Positions 1 through 12,508 of a stretch of DNA of 64,000 nt are shown here, in pieces (the stretch's first letter is position 1; each line of letters begins with the position of its first letter). The translations under genes and the position numbers were made by a program. The stretch comes from Przewalskia tangutica (Eukaryota > Streptophyta > Magnoliopsida > Solanales > Solanaceae): the NCBI GenBank assembly GCA_029844215.1, contig CM056721.1, positions 59,251,815 through 59,315,814 on the forward strand, written 5' to 3'. Under the pieces are notes generated by a model, which saw only the letters and a list, made by a program, of their open reading frames with translations, did no database searches and was not told the origin of the DNA.

Positions 1-2043
1 CCTACTACTCCGGCGAGGTTCGCAGCTCGGGCCTCGCAGTTACTATCGCGGTTCGTGGAGAAGTTTGCTTCTATCTCGCACCATTGACTAGGCCGACTCG
101 GATGGCACTAAGTTTCGCCGGATCGATGCCAGGAGCGTGGTTTCCGCCATTAAAGGAGATCGACGACCGCCTCGTTTACTTCTTCCGCAGGTCCAGACGG
201 TTATGTTGTATCAGACGCTGCCGCCGCCTTGGCCAGTGTTGATGCACTGGTAAGGTTATAGCGCACGATCCCGACAGCCTTAAGAAACACGAGAGGAACT
301 ACCCCACCCATGATTTGAGTCGCACGTGATTCACGCTTTGAAGATCCGAGGCACTATTTGTATGGGGTTCACGTGGATATTTATACGCACACAAGAGCCT
401 CCAAGATATCTTCACCGTATGAGCTGAACTTACGGCGCAGACGGTGGTTAGAGTTGCTTAAGGATTACGATGTTGATATCCCGTACCACCCGAAAGGCCA
501 ATGTCAGGCGTACGCCTTAGTCGTAGGTCACGGGGAGCCTATCGATGTGCAGCTAGAGAGGAGGGCATGGTTCATGATTTGCATCGCTTAGCGAGCCTCG
601 TGTCCGCTGATAGAGTCCGATAGCGCTGGTTTAGAGTTCGTGAGGTTGCCGAGTCTTTCATCGCCGGCGAGGCGAAGAGGCAACAGCTGAGGATCCGCTT
701 TGATTCGTATCGTGATACCGCTCTTCGTGAGGAAGGGTCCTGAGGTAGCACCACGGGTGCTAAGGTTTGAGGGCGTCAGGTGTTCCGATGTTTCGTGACT
801 TCGGCAGCAGGTTCTTGGGGAAGCACACACACAAGCGTTACTCTATCCATCCGTGGTCGACCAAGATGTACCACGACCTTAGATCCGTATCGTGGGATGG
901 CTTGAAGAGGACGCTGCGAGTTCGTAGCTCGCCCGTGTTGTCGCAGCGAAGGTAGAGCACCGCAGGCCCGTGGTTTGTTGCGCATTTATAGAGATCCCGA
1001 CCGAAGCCGAGGTGATCAACATGGACTTTATCACGTGATTGCCTCGCACTCGGAGGAGACATGATTCTATACGGGTTATCGCCGACAGCCGACGAAATCA
1101 ACCCACTTTCTTCCCGTCAGACGACTTTTTCTACCGAGGATTATGCCGCACTTTACATCCGAGATCGCCGATCGCATGGAGTCCCTATTTCGATCATATC
1201 GCATGCAGGAGCCCGCCACTGGCTAACTTCCGAGGTCTTTCCGTAGGTCTAGGAACGCAGTGAGCTCGAGCATCGCATTCCATCCACGTGCATGCACGGA
1301 CAGCAGAGCGCACTATCCGCACTCTCGAGGATATGCCGCGAGCCCGTGTTATTGACTTCGTGGGTAGCCGAGGATCATTTGCCTCTAGTTGAGTTCGCGA
1401 TAATAATAGCTACCACTCCAAGATTCGGATGGCGCCATGAGGCCTTGTATGGGAGGAAGTGTAGATCGCCGATAGCTGGTTTGATGTAGGCGAGGTGCGC
1501 TTGGGACCAGATTTGGCGCAAAGAAAGTGGATAAGGTAAAGCTTATCCAGAGCGACATCGATACCGTAGTCGATGTAAGTCATACGCAGATCATCGCCGT
1601 CGGATCCGGAGTTCGAGGTTGTTGATTGGGTTTTCTGAAGGCGTCACCCACGGCGGTGTGATGAGATTCGGAAGAAATGGAAACTCACCCAAGGTACATC
1701 GGGCCCTATCGATTGTCCGCAGGTAGGCAAGGTTGCCTACGAGTTGATCTGCCGTCCGATCCGAGGCAGGCATCCGTGTTTCACGTTTATGCCGAGTAGA
1801 TGTATCGGTGATCCATCTAGTGGTACACCGTTGACGATGTCCAGTGATCGGCGGGTTATCGTATGAGAGATTCCCATAGCGATAATCGATCGCCGTTAGC
1901 GCCCGCGACCAAGGACGTGGCTTCCGCCAAAGTCTTGTGGCGAACGAGCTCGTGAGGATGACGCGGAAGCCGGCGAGGACATGAGGCGTAAGTATCCTCA
2001 CCTATTCCCCACACCTCCGTGTAATTCACTTTCCTACTTGTAA
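1..2043 (+). pseudogene. E1 pol 3' end: RT tail, RNase H, integrase, chromodomain-like tail (frameshifted)
   Basis: Ty3/gypsy pol copies the RNA and inserts the DNA copy. Fragments in shifting plus frames give the family order. The RT thumb/connection is about 1-330. RNase H is about 330-540, with the readable stretch ELNLRRRRWLELLKDYDVDI. An integrase zinc-binding region is about 800-960 (YSIHP..TKMYHDL). The integrase core is about 1015-1480, with INMDFIT for the first catalytic Asp and EALYGRKCRSPI near its end. The C-terminal/chromodomain region is about 1500-2043 and ends MRRKYPHLF before a TAA at 2041-2043. The second core motif reads SIISHAGAR where family members have an Asp. Frames break every few tens of codons. 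The breaks resemble CHG-context errors, so the real copy may be less damaged. It is the only member of the main family here with recognisable RNase H and integrase core. Confidence 0.85.
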
Positions 2044-2143
2044 ATTTTCATTATCGCTTATGCCTAAGTGTTGTTTTGTGGCCGTATGTGGCATTTGCAA
2101 ACCGCTTAAGTTATGAAGCACCTTATCGTTAACTATTCGAAGG

Positions 2144-2176
2144 AACATTCGGACGAATGTTTCTAAGAGAGGAGAA
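2144..2176 (+). other. E1 hairpin and polypurine tract
   Basis: An inverted repeat (ACATTCG / CGAATGT) is followed by a purine-rich tract that abuts the LTR start at 2177. The tract is the expected primer for plus-strand DNA synthesis. The same arrangement precedes every 3' LTR of the family in this window. Confidence 0.85.
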
Positions 2177-2234
2177 TGTTATACCCGTATTTCCGAGTAT
2201 GACGTGAGGCGACGCATAAAAGTTAGCCTTAAAG
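2177..2234 (+). repeat. E1 3' LTR, first part
   Basis: It begins TGTTATACCCGTATTTCC, the family LTR start, directly after the polypurine tract. It is cut by E2 after TAAAG and resumes at 11301. Confidence 0.9.
2230..2234. repeat. E2 target-site duplication, left (TAAAG)
   Basis: TAAAG lies immediately left of E2 and is repeated exactly at 11296-11300. Confidence 0.9.
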
Positions 2235-2754
2235 TGTCACGACCGCCCGGCCCGTGGATCGTGCCTTACCCCGCACCCTAGTGATACAACATCGAGTAAT
2301 CACGAACATAAAACACGTACATGAAACAAATGAAGTACAAACAGAATTGAGAAAACTTGCCTTTCGATATATATAAATAACAACTTTTTCAACATGAATA
2401 GCTTTAATCCTTTTACAAACCCCGCCCACAACAAGATTACTGCACTCTACGAATGACAACAACTATGACGGACAGGCCCCGCCATACCCCCGAATGTACA
2501 AGAACCTACAACTCGTGGAACACATACCAAAAGATAAGCCTCCAAGGAACGGCTTTCCCAATACGCTGAAAGGTGATCCTAAAAGCGGGATCGACAAATG
2601 TAACGATTTACCGCAGATGAACGCAGCCTCGGGCGAGGTCGATAACAGTACCAAGTATGTGAAATCAGAAATATCAGAATCAAATCATAATAGTCTATAT
2701 AAAGCAGAGACATGTATGATAACCAAACTACGCTCACAACATAAAAGCGATATG

Positions 2755-3243
2755 TCAAGTCGAGTGGAATACATTCCTGATGAGCCAGAGTCGAGTGAAA
2801 TACATTCCGGAATGAACCGGAGTCGAGTGAAATACATTCCGGATGAACCAGAGTCAAGTGAAATACATTCGGATGAACCGGAATCAAGTGAGATACATTC
2901 TGATGAACCGGTAATCAAGTGAGATACATTCGGATGAACCCAGAGTCGAGTGAAATACATTCCGGATGAACCTAATCAAGTGAGATACATTCGGATGAAC
3001 CGGAATCAAGTGAGATACATTCCTGATGAACCGTAATCAAGTGAGATACATTCCGGATGAACCTAGAGTCGAGTGAAATACATTCCTGATGAACCTAATC
3101 AAGTGAGATACATTCGGATGAACCTAATCAAGTGAGATACATTCCCGGATGAACCGGTAATCAAGTGAGATACATTCCCGGATGAACCGGTAATCAAGTG
3201 AGATACATTCCCGGATGAACCGGTAGTCGAGTGAAATACATTC
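2755..3243 (-). repeat. 33-bp tandem array in E2 left LTR
   Basis: About 15 imperfect copies of a roughly 33-bp unit read on the plus strand as GTGAGATACATTC followed by GGATGAACC and ATCAA. Units alternate between GTCGAGTGAAATACATTCC and ATCAAGTGAGATACATTC forms. Length variation between units is mainly loss of G or C at CCGG and CAG sites. Confidence 0.9.
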
Positions 3244-5098
3244 CTTGCACAACAAAGGCTATCACAATAAGCATAGGCAAGTTTCACAACAACATGCACA
3301 AGCAAGTTACACAACAACAAACATAGGCAAGTTATACACAACTCAAGGTACTTTCATTTTATGCCAAAGTCCGGTTTTAACCCTAAAGTACTACTTACGT
3401 TAAACCCTTTAAAAGATCCGCTTTTTCACATAAGTCACACAATACCCGTAGTATTAAAATAGTGACTATCTTATTAAGTAAACAAAATACTTCCCCTTTT
3501 GTAAAATCAAGTAACAACATTATTTTCCAAACGTTCAAGTTTGCCTAATTTCAAATGCCTAAGTCACTTATTTTAGAAAGGTTTCATAACTCATAGTCTT
3601 AATCTCTTTAAAACATTTGAGTAACCTATGCCATATATGTGAGTAGGTTATTCTTGTTTATAACAATCTTATTACAAAGAACGTGATCTAGGAAATATCA
3701 TTTTGTCTCATCTTAGCTTCTATGCAGATGGAAGTTTCTACGGTTTTAATAATACTTAATTAGTCAAAACATTTCCTTTTATTAACGCTGCAGTTGGTTT
3801 GTCGATACATTCTCGATTTCCAAATCAAGAAACATTCTTAAGCCGCTATACCTAACTTCCCATAAAGCTAGTATAACTCTTAAGTTTTGCAAAACCAAGT
3901 ATTACTTCTTCTTTCAAAATGATTCAAAATCTTTTGAAATACTTCAAGTTCTTTACTAACACATAACAAGCCGCTTATAGTTCAAATCGCTTACCTTTTA
4001 AAGACCACAAGTATTTTCTTACCAACATAAAGTCGTTATAACCAACTTCCCATAAAGTCGTTATAACACTTTATGTTTTAAACCAATCAAATACATTTAG
4101 CACACGTGACGCTCACCGTACTACATAGTTCACACATATCATGCTAGAAGAGATAGGAAGAGGTTCACATACCTCGCGAGTATCGACTAATAGCAAAACG
4201 CTCCAAGTACTTCCAACCGCTCTACTCCTAAGCCAAGTAGATCGCGCCACACGTAGTACTTCAACCTATAAGGCCACAAGGCGCTTTATTAACATTTAGA
4301 TCTCATCGTAGAAAATTCTACCAAAATTCAAAGACTTCCCCGCAACAACAGAAATCTCCTCCTCTATCGAGGCCGGCTACCAAGCCAACCGGGGGTTATA
4401 TGTCTAACCCTAACTGCACAATTCTACTCCACTGTACTACTACACAAGCTCATCAGAATACACCCTATGTAATTACAAATCAAGATTCTTCTTTAAATTC
4501 AGCTTAAGTCGCAAGACATCGCTGTAAGTATTATTCGGGCTTAAGTCAAAAGACATCACGATAACTACGTTCAGTTCTATATATAGTATACTTCAACTAT
4601 ATATTCTAACAATATGTAATTTCCAATTACAATAGAGGGACAAGATAATTACCTCGATAAGCCCATAATTATCCTAGTTAAAGTCGATCCTGGGTAATCG
4701 TTTAGCTCCTACTCCGGGCGCTCCAACCCGCTCCAAACAACCCTTAGAAGTTCTAACCAACTTCTACACAATACTCCAACGGACTATGGAGATTTTCCTA
4801 GGGTTTCGGTTTTGTGACTGACGGGAAGTATAATAGTATTTCTGGGCATTTCGTATAGGTATAACCTTAGAATACAACAATGTTTACTGCTATGGTATTA
4901 TAACAATACTTTTGAGAGTATTTCTACCAAGAGGGTATATTATACGAGAACAACACCACTGGAGTGGGTGAAGTCTCGCCACAAGGCCACATTAGGGGAG
5001 GGCTCTCGCCATGGGGAGGGACGAGAACCACAACAAGAGAGGGGATTTTTACACTTAGAGATTTGTGGAAAGGATGAAGAATTCATCAAAGGGAGAGG

Positions 5099-5106
5099 TA
5101 TTTATA
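5099..5106 (-). promoter_or_regulatory. TATA box, E2 left LTR
   Basis: TATAAATA on the minus strand, followed by ACC/CCTC pyrimidine-rich sequence and preceded by the CCAATGGCC-type block seen in all family LTRs. Confidence 0.7.
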
Positions 5107-5483
5107 GGTCAAGGATGGCCAACCAAAGGCCAAGATTAAACTAAGTGTTAGGCAAGTGTAGGCTAGGATTTATTACACACAAATATCCTACCAACCTCGA
5201 CTTTAGCCAAGGCACAAAAACGTGCCTTACTAGCCTCCATTTCGTCCAATCTATCACACCAATGAGAGGGTGCCAAGTGGCGCCTCTTGTTGGTCCAAAA
5301 TGTTTCGCCTCTAAAAATCCGCAAAAATTAAAAATGACATAGCGGAAATTCCCTACGAAAGTCGTGGAAAACGCTTTAAAAACGACTTAATCGGGTGTCA
5401 GGAACAAATAAATTTCGCCAAGCCTAATTCTCAAGTTCAAATTTTCTACGCACGCCCCACGCATACTGAAATACGGTATAACA

Positions 5484-5514
5484 TTCTCCTCCTTAGAAAC
5501 ATTCGTCCCGAATG
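5484..5514 (-). other. E2 polypurine tract and hairpin
   Basis: On the minus strand, the AACATTCGGGACGAATGTT hairpin is followed by AAGGAGGAGAA and then the LTR start. It is the plus-strand primer for reverse transcription. Confidence 0.85.
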
Positions 5515-6123
5515 TTCCTTCTAAGCCTCAAACAAACGTCGCCAAGATAGTCTTTACTACCATACTTACGAAACAATCCGCCACAATGGCCACGTAAACA
5601 ATCAGCAAAATACTTACATCCAAGTCCACGAGGAATCACCTCTAACATCACCACAAACACCTCTCTCCGGGTCTAAAATATACTTCCTTCGCACCTTCTC
5701 TTTACAAAAGAAATGATCACATCAATGCTCGCCATACATGCTCGCTTCTTCCCGATAACACTTTTGTCACTTTGCCGCGAGGTTCTAGTGCCACTCCAGC
5801 GACCCAACAAATGGTACCGGACTACATGCGATCCCTGAGGTCGCTGCTCACTCAACTCTTACCACATTTCGAGCATCGTCAGCTTTTCCAAAACTCTGGT
5901 TACTAACTCTAACGTGGTCATCATTAACTGGAACACTGGATGGATCTCCGATACTTTTCCGATCATAACAATACGAAGACCGGCCATACCGCTTCCTAAG
6001 TCGGACAAGAAAGCTAACATATAGGCAACCCGCCTATTCTTCATGGACTCAAAGGCCCAAAGTAACTCGCTAAGTTCCTCTGCCTTCCAAAACTCGCCAC
6101 ACCCACCCCGGTGGTACTTTCAA
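5515..6123 (-). other. E2 interior spacer, no gene recognised
   Basis: This noncoding-looking spacer lies between the integrase remnant and the polypurine tract. It includes a module of about 85 bp (5755-5840) that is also found in E4 and E8. No open frame over 65 codons is convincing. Confidence 0.6.
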
Positions 6124-6323
6124 GACCGACCGTCAACTCAACTCTAAGCGTCGCCGCCGATTATCCGCACGATTTCTCCGAGCTACCGTAACCTCTTCTA
6201 GACAAGCTTTACTCTATCCACATCACCGGAACAAGCTCAACCAATTATCTCAATCACGCCAACATCGAACCAGCCGACGGCGACTCACATCCGCCCCTAC
6301 AAGGCTTCAAAAGGCGACATCCT
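6124..6323 (-). pseudogene. E2 integrase C-terminal remnant
   Basis: Read on the minus strand in shifting frames, this shows the block around YGRRC, a GWFDVG-like segment, and further on NRADNRRRRLE. These are the post-core part of Ty3/gypsy integrase and correspond to E1 at about 1440-1620. The catalytic core, RNase H and RT are absent. It looks like the edge of a deletion that removed pol. The same remnant lies at 28181-28410 in E4. Confidence 0.65.
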
Positions 6324-7159
6324 AACACTGAAATGGTAGCTTAAACACTCCTTCAACAGAGACAACAATTCTCGCAACTATCCTCAAATCCAAACACCGC
6401 CCGAGGCGAATGTGATTCTGGGACTTACTCGAGTTCCTAACCTTGCTCGTAAAACCTCCGTAAAAGAAATACCGCAACTGGCTCCACCGTCTCGACATAA
6501 GGTGAAGGTAGGCACCTCGCGCACCTTACACCTTTTCTCGATATATCATCTCGCATAACCTCTCGCCGAGTAAACGGTCTTAGTTAGAAGACAACACTAC
6601 CGACCTCTCGCCCAACCATCGGGTCGAACGATCCACGAACTCAGACTGGTTAACTAAACTTGGGCCTAACACCCTCACAACCCTAACACAAGGCGGACCA
6701 CCACAACCCGACCCCACCACCAAACCTACCGCGGTTGACCCGCAACGTGGCCTCAACCCGACCCGCAACGCCGACAATACTAGCTCCCGATTCTAACAAT
6801 CTCACAAATCACGTTTCAAAACCTAGCGGTCTTCTTAGCTCAACTACCCCCTTTCATTTCACACTACTAGGGACCTATCCCAAACATAACTCACGTGCAC
6901 TATGCACTTCCGATAAGGGTCAAACATAACACTACACCTTTACTCGAGACGGCCTTACCTCTAAGGTTTCTACGCATAAAACTCTAAGGCTCACACTTTC
7001 TCTATCCCCAAAATCTTACTCGGTTAAACAACCATAATCTAATCACGACTAACACACCGCTATCGTAACATAGCACTTAAGGTATACTCACCTTATCACA
7101 CATACCGATCTCTGAGGGTTAAAGATATATCTATATCTATCGCTTCACTCCTTAGTCGT
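6324..7159 (-). other. E2 interior spacer between gag and integrase remnant
   Basis: No gene is recognised. It holds a diverged copy (about 6570-6780) of a spacer block that is better preserved in E5, E7 and E8. In those copies it is open on the strand opposite to gag. Confidence 0.55.
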
Positions 7160-7882
7160 TCTAATCAAACTCGCCTGTAGGCGATAGCTAAGGAAGATGA
7201 CGAACTACCCACCAATCTCAAGGCTAAGTCCTCCTACAAGGACACTCTCTCGACACATGGCCCTCGACGGCCGCAGTACAACAAGTACCAACTAAAAGAC
7301 GACATTCCCGATGACGTCATTACACCGCAACCTAAGCCCGGAGTTCTCGACTAACTCCTCGTGATACTCCGAACGCCCCGATATCCGTGGAAGACCACTC
7401 GCACCGGGCGGAGGTGCATATCAATCTGCCGTGAGGCGACTTGCCTCGAAGTTACCAAAGGACCTTGCCGCTCCTCTCGCTGCCCTTCGTTAACCCGCCG
7501 ATCTTTACGCTTTCCGGCTGCGCATAAGCCCGCATACGTGCCATGCTCAAGCCCAATCAAGAATTACTCTTGCACAACCTCTTTAGATAGTCATCAAGAC
7601 TCGCAGACATCGGTATATTCTCTGTAGCCAAATCCATAGCTAGTAACAGGTCGCCTTTGCAATCTATATTCACTATTCTGGCCGTGGAACCAAGGTTCAA
7701 ATATCATAGCCGCAGCTGGAATCGCCACGCTGCGTACAAACTCTGTGGGGCTAGTGACGCCGCAAAACTCCCGAATGAAGCACTACCCTAGGTAATGATT
7801 GGGCTCGTGCCTCGCCACCCTCTCGAACTCTACTCAGCCTCCTGCCGCTTTGACCTCCTGGCCGGTTGCCTACGCGAGGCAT
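7160..7882 (-). pseudogene. E2 gag, shortened and frameshifted
   Basis: Gag forms the virus-like particle that packages the RNA. The start is an ATG at 7882-7880 in the context CGTTATGCCTCGCG, matching the gag start of the other copies. The region is about 720 bp against about 1200 bp in E5, E7 and E8, because the middle (the capsid-like WDEF block) is missing. A later segment (…RMRAYAQ…) and the end near AATCAAACTCGCC still align. No single frame runs through. The same internal deletion is present in the gag of E4, so it is a subfamily trait and not damage private to this copy. Confidence 0.7.
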
Positions 7883-8061
7883 AACGATAAGAAATAATTT
7901 CGCCGAGGGTCCAACTTACAACACGGCTCTAAGGCACGATCTCGAGTGAGAAGAATAGAAACCAATCCTAAATACCCTATAGCCTCTCGATTATGGTGCG
8001 TGCAACACACCGATAATCAAGACTTCATCGATACGGCTCAGACACTTTCCGAGGATTAATC

Positions 8062-8072
8062 GCTCGATACCA
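8062..8072 (-). other. E2 primer binding site
   Basis: On the minus strand TGGTATCGAGC, close to TGGTATCAGAGC, which pairs with the 3' end of initiator-Met tRNA. It lies 4 bases from the LTR end. Confidence 0.85.
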
Positions 8073-8584
8073 CTTTTGTCACGACCGTTCGGCCCGTGAT
8101 CGTGCCTTACCCCGCACCCTAGTGATACAACATCGAGTAATCACGGAACATAAAACACGTACATGAAACAAATGAAGTACAAACAATCGAGGAAAACTTG
8201 CCTTTCGATATATATAAATAACAACTTTTTCAACATACAGCTTTAATCCTTTTTACAAACCCCGCCACAACAAGATTACTGCACTTACGAATGACAACAA
8301 CTATGACGACAGGCTCCGCCATACCCTCAATGTACAAGAACCTACAACTCGTGGAACACATACTAAAAGATAAGCCTCCAAGGAACGGAGCTTCCCAATA
8401 CGCCAAAGGTGATCCTAAAATGGATCGATACCAACGATTTCTACTGCGGCATGAACGCACTTCGGGCGAGGTCGATAACAGTACCAAGTATGTGAAATCA
8501 GAAATATCAGAATCAAATCATAATAGTCTATATAAAGCAGAGACATGTATGATAACCAAACTACGATTCACAACATAAAAGCAA

Positions 8585-9039
8585 ATGTCAAGTCGAGTGG
8601 AATACATTCCGGATGACGAGCCTAGTCGAGTGAAATACATTCCGGAATGAACCGAGTCGAGTGAAATACATTCCGATGAACCGGTAGTCAAGTGAAATAC
8701 ATTCGGATGAACCGTAATCAAGTGAGATACATTCGGATGAACCCGTAATCAAGTGAGATACATTCGGATGAACCAAGAGTCGAGTGAAATACATTCCGGA
8801 TGAACCTAATCAAGTGAGATACATTCCGGATGAACGGTAATCAAGTGAGATACATTCCGGATGAATCAAGTGAGATACATTCCGGATGAACCGATAGTCG
8901 AGAGTGAAATACATTCCGGATGAACCGTAATCAAGAGATACATTCGGATGAACCGTAATCAAGTGAGATACATTCGGATGAACCTAATCAAGTGAGATAC
9001 ATTCCGGATGAACCGTGAGTCGAGTGAAATACATTCCTT
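8585..9039 (-). repeat. 33-bp tandem array in E2 right LTR
   Basis: The same cassette as at 2755-3243, with slightly fewer or shorter units. Many units have lost one or two G/C bases. Confidence 0.9.
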
Positions 9040-10898
9040 GCACAACAAAGGCTATCACAATAAGCATAGGCAAGTTTCACAACAACATGCACAAGCAAGT
9101 TACACAACAACAAACATAGGCAAGTTATACACAACTCAAGGTACTTTCATTTTATGCCAAAGTCCGGTTTTAACCCTAAAGTACTACTTACGTTAAACCC
9201 TTTAAAAGATCCGCTTTCTTTCACATAAGTCACACAATACCCGTAGTATTAAAATAGTGACTATCTTATTAAGTAAACAAAATACTTCCCTTTGTAAAAT
9301 CAAGTAACAACATTATTTTCCAAACGCTCAAGTTTGCCTAATTTCAAATGCCTAAGTCACTTATTTTAGAAAGGTTTCATAACTCATAGTCTTAATCTCT
9401 TTTAAAACATTTGAGTAACCTATGCCATATATGTGAGTAGGTTATTCTTGTTTATAACAATCTTATTACAGCAGCCATGATCTAGGAAATATCATTTTGT
9501 CTCATCTTAGCTTCTATGCAGATGGAAGTTTCTACTGGTTTTAATAATACTTAATTAGTCAAAACATTTCCTTTTATTAACGCCGCAGTGGTTTGTCGAC
9601 ACATTCTCGATTTCCAAATCAAGAAACATTCTTAAGCCGTTATACCTAACTTCCCATAAAGCTAGTATAACTCTTAAGTTTTGCAAAACCAAGTATTACT
9701 TCTTCTTTCAAAATGATTCAAAATCTTTTGAAATACTTCAAGTTCTTTACTAACACATAACAAGCCAGTTATAGTTCAAATCAGTTACCTTTTAAAGACC
9801 ACAAGTATTTTCTTACCAACATAAAGCTGTTATAACCAACTTCCCATAAAGCTGTTATAACACTTTATGTTTTAAACCAATCAAATACATTTAGCACATG
9901 ACGCTCACCGTACTACATAGTTCACACATATCATGCTAGAAGAGATAGGAAGAGGTTCACATACCTCGCGACGAGTATCGACTAATAGCAAAATGCTCCA
10001 AGTACTTCCAACCGCGGCTACTCCTTGCCAAGTATATCGCGCCACACGTAGTACTTCAACCTATAAGGCCACAAGGCGCTTATTAACATTTAGATCTCAT
10101 CGTAGAACATTCTACCGAAAATTCTAAGAAGACTCCCTCTTCAACAGAAATCTCCTCCTCTATCGAGGCCGCTACCAAGCCAACCAGTGGGTTATATGTC
10201 TAACCCTAACTGTACAATTCTACTCCACGGTACTACTACACAAGTTCTTTGTAATACACCCTATGTAATTACAACAAGATTCTTCTTTAAATTCAGCTTA
10301 AGTCACAAGACATTGCGTAAGTATTATTCAGCTTAAGTCAAAAGACATTGCCGATAACTACGTTCATTCTATATATAGTATACTTCAACTATATATTCTA
10401 ACAATATGTAATTTCCAATTACAATAGAGGACAAGATAATTACCTCGATAAGCCCATAATTATCCTAGTTAAAGTTGATCCTGGTAATCGCTTAGCTCCT
10501 ACTCCGGCGCCCAACCCGCCTCCAAACAACCCTTAGAAGTTCTAACCAACTTCTACACAATACTCCAACGGACTATGGAGATTTTCCTAGGGTTTCGGTT
10601 TTTGTGACCGACGGAAGTATAATAGTATTTCTGGCATTTCAGATAGGTATAACCTTAGAATACAACAAGGTATACGGCTAAGGTAATTGGGCATTATAAC
10701 AATACTTTGAGAGTATTTCTACCAAGAGGGGTATATTATACGAGAACAACACCACTAGAGGGGGTGAAGTCTCGCCACAAGGCCACACAGGGGAGGGCTC
10801 TCGCCAAGGGGAGGGACGAGAACCACAACAAGAGAGGGGTGGATTTTTTTACACTTAGAGATTTGTGGAAAGGATGAAGAATTCATCAAAGGAGAGGG

Positions 10899-10906
10899 TA
10901 TTTATA
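10899..10906 (-). promoter_or_regulatory. TATA box, E2 right (5') LTR
   Basis: TATAAATA on the minus strand. As the 5' LTR copy it would drive the genomic RNA of E2. Confidence 0.72.
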
Positions 10907-11295
10907 GGTCAAGGGATGGCCAACCAAAGGCCAAGATTAAACCAAGTGTTAGGCAAGTGTAGGGCTAGGATTTATTACACACAAATATCCTACCAACCTC
11001 GACTTTAGCCAAGGCACAAAAACGTGCCTTACTAGCCCATTTCGTCCAATCTATCACACCAATGAGAGGTGCCAAGTGGCGCCTCTTGTTGGTCCAAAAT
11101 GTTTCGTCTCTGAAAAATCCGCAAAATTAAAAATGACATAGCCGAAATTCCCCTACGAAAGCCGTGGAAAGCGCTTTCGAAAAACGACTCTAATCGGGTG
11201 TTGTGAACAAATAAATTTCGGCCAAGCCTAATTCTCAAGTTCAAATTTTCTACGTACGTCCTTACGTACATACTCTGGAAATACGGGGTATAACA

Positions 11296-11300
11296 TAAAG
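11296..11300. repeat. E2 target-site duplication, right (TAAAG)
   Basis: Exact repeat of 2230-2234. The LTR of E1 continues without loss after it. Confidence 0.9.
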
Positions 11301-11636
11301 TTTAGGCATGGGACGTTTTTTTTTGGGCACAACTCACTAAAAGAATCGTTTTCCGACGAAACGTTTGGCACAACTCGCGTAGGGTAAATTCCGGCTATGT
11401 CATTTCTAATTTTTGCGGATTTTTCCGATAGACGAAACATTTTGGACCAACGAGAGGGCGACACTTGTCACCCTCTCATTGATGGACGGGACTCAATAGG
11501 GCGAATGGATGGCCTTTTTGTCAAGTAGTTGGTAGGATATTTTTGTGTAGTAGATAGAATGGACACTTGCCTAAATCCTCACCCTACACTTGCCTTGCAC
11601 TGCATCATCTCGCCATTGGTTGGCCATGGCTTGACC

Positions 11637-11644
11637 TATAAATA
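11637..11644 (+). promoter_or_regulatory. TATA box, E1 3' LTR
   Basis: TATAAATA in the context TTGACCTATAAATACCCC, just downstream of a CCATTGGTTGGCC block. Confidence 0.7.
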
Positions 11645-12387
11645 CCCCCTTAAGATGAAGAGTTCTTCATCCACAAATTACTTTCAAAGTCTTGAAAATC
11701 CTCCCCTCTCCTCGAGCCTTTCGCCCAAGCCTTCTCCCCTCGAGCGAAGCTTGCCGAGGCAACCCCTAGCCTAGCCGAAACCTACCCTCCCCTTGGTAGA
11801 TAAGTTGCCTTCTAGTATTGTTATAAGGCCCAAAATACCCTACCCCCAATCCCTTAGTACTTAGTAGAAGTTGAAGAACTTCTAAGGGTTCTTGGAGCTA
11901 TCGGAGCGTACAAATTAGGAGCTAAACCTTGCTCAGGAGCGACGTTTAACTTGGATAATTTTTGGGCTTATCGAGGTAAATAAACTTATCCTTCTTTTGT
12001 AATTAGAGAATACATACTGTAGAAGTATAAGAATAAGTATTAAATACTTAGAAGGATATTACAGAATAGAATTGAACTGTTAACACATTAGAAGGGTTTA
12101 AAAGAAGAATAATTGAGCAGACTACATAGATCGCTTTTACAAAGATCGTATAACTTAATGCAGGGAAGTCACGCACAAATTTCCGTAGAATAGAGAACCC
12201 TCTGCTTAGAACTGTTTACAGAATAGTCTAGACGTTGATAGACGTATTTGACTATTATAGGCTGATTCTCTGCGCGCGACATATTCGACTTGGCAGGTGG
12301 AGTTCGCCAAGAAGGTATGTGATTCTTCCTATACTCTTGAGCATGATATTTTAAATATATATAGTACGGTAGACGTACGTGTGTTAA

Positions 12388-12508
12388 CTGAATAATAATT
12401 ACGGCAATGTCTTCGGACTTAAGCCTGAATAATAATTACGGCAATGTCTTCGGACTTAAGCCTGAATAATAACTACGGCAATGTCTTTTGACTTAAGCCT
12501 GAATAATA
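12388..12508 (+). repeat. 37-bp tandem repeat, three copies, in E1 LTR
   Basis: Units start near 12388, 12425 and 12462 and read CTGAATAATAATTACGGCAA followed by TGTCTT and GGACTTAAGC. Single copies of this motif occur in other family LTRs. E5 has a longer version with a period of about 80 bp. Confidence 0.85.

Larger units (their letters stand above)
2235..5483 (-). repeat. E2 3' LTR (left on the map)
   Basis: It runs from TGTCACGACC (reverse complement of the LTR end) to GGTATAACA (reverse complement of the LTR start), 3249 bp. It contains the 33-bp array near 2755-3243 and a TATA box at 5099-5106. Confidence 0.93.
2235..11295 (-). mobile_element. E2: complete non-autonomous gag-only LTR element
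   Basis: The element is a complete minus-strand insertion in the 3' LTR of E1. It has two LTRs of about 3.2 kb around a 2.6-kb interior, a tRNA-iMet-type primer site, a polypurine tract with hairpin, and exact TAAAG duplications. The interior carries a shortened gag and a small integrase C-terminal remnant, with no protease, RT or RNase H. The architecture matches the TR-GAG class of non-autonomous elements. Its LTR carries the 33-bp tandem cassette, which it shares with E7 rather than with E4, although its interior resembles that of E4. Confidence 0.92.
8077..11295 (-). repeat. E2 5' LTR (right on the map)
   Basis: It is 3219 bp, from TGTCACGACC to GGTATAACA, and closely similar to the left LTR. 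Differences are concentrated in G/C runs, CTG/CAG sites and the tandem array. Confidence 0.93.

Noticed and set aside
2685..2960. Repeat-peptide frames over the E2 array
   Set aside because: Explained by the ~33-bp tandem repeat in the LTR, with no coding signature.
2755..3243. CRISPR-like look of regularly spaced repeats
   Set aside because: The units are contiguous tandem copies without unique spacers, inside plant retrotransposon LTRs with matching copies in the partner LTR; there are no cas genes.
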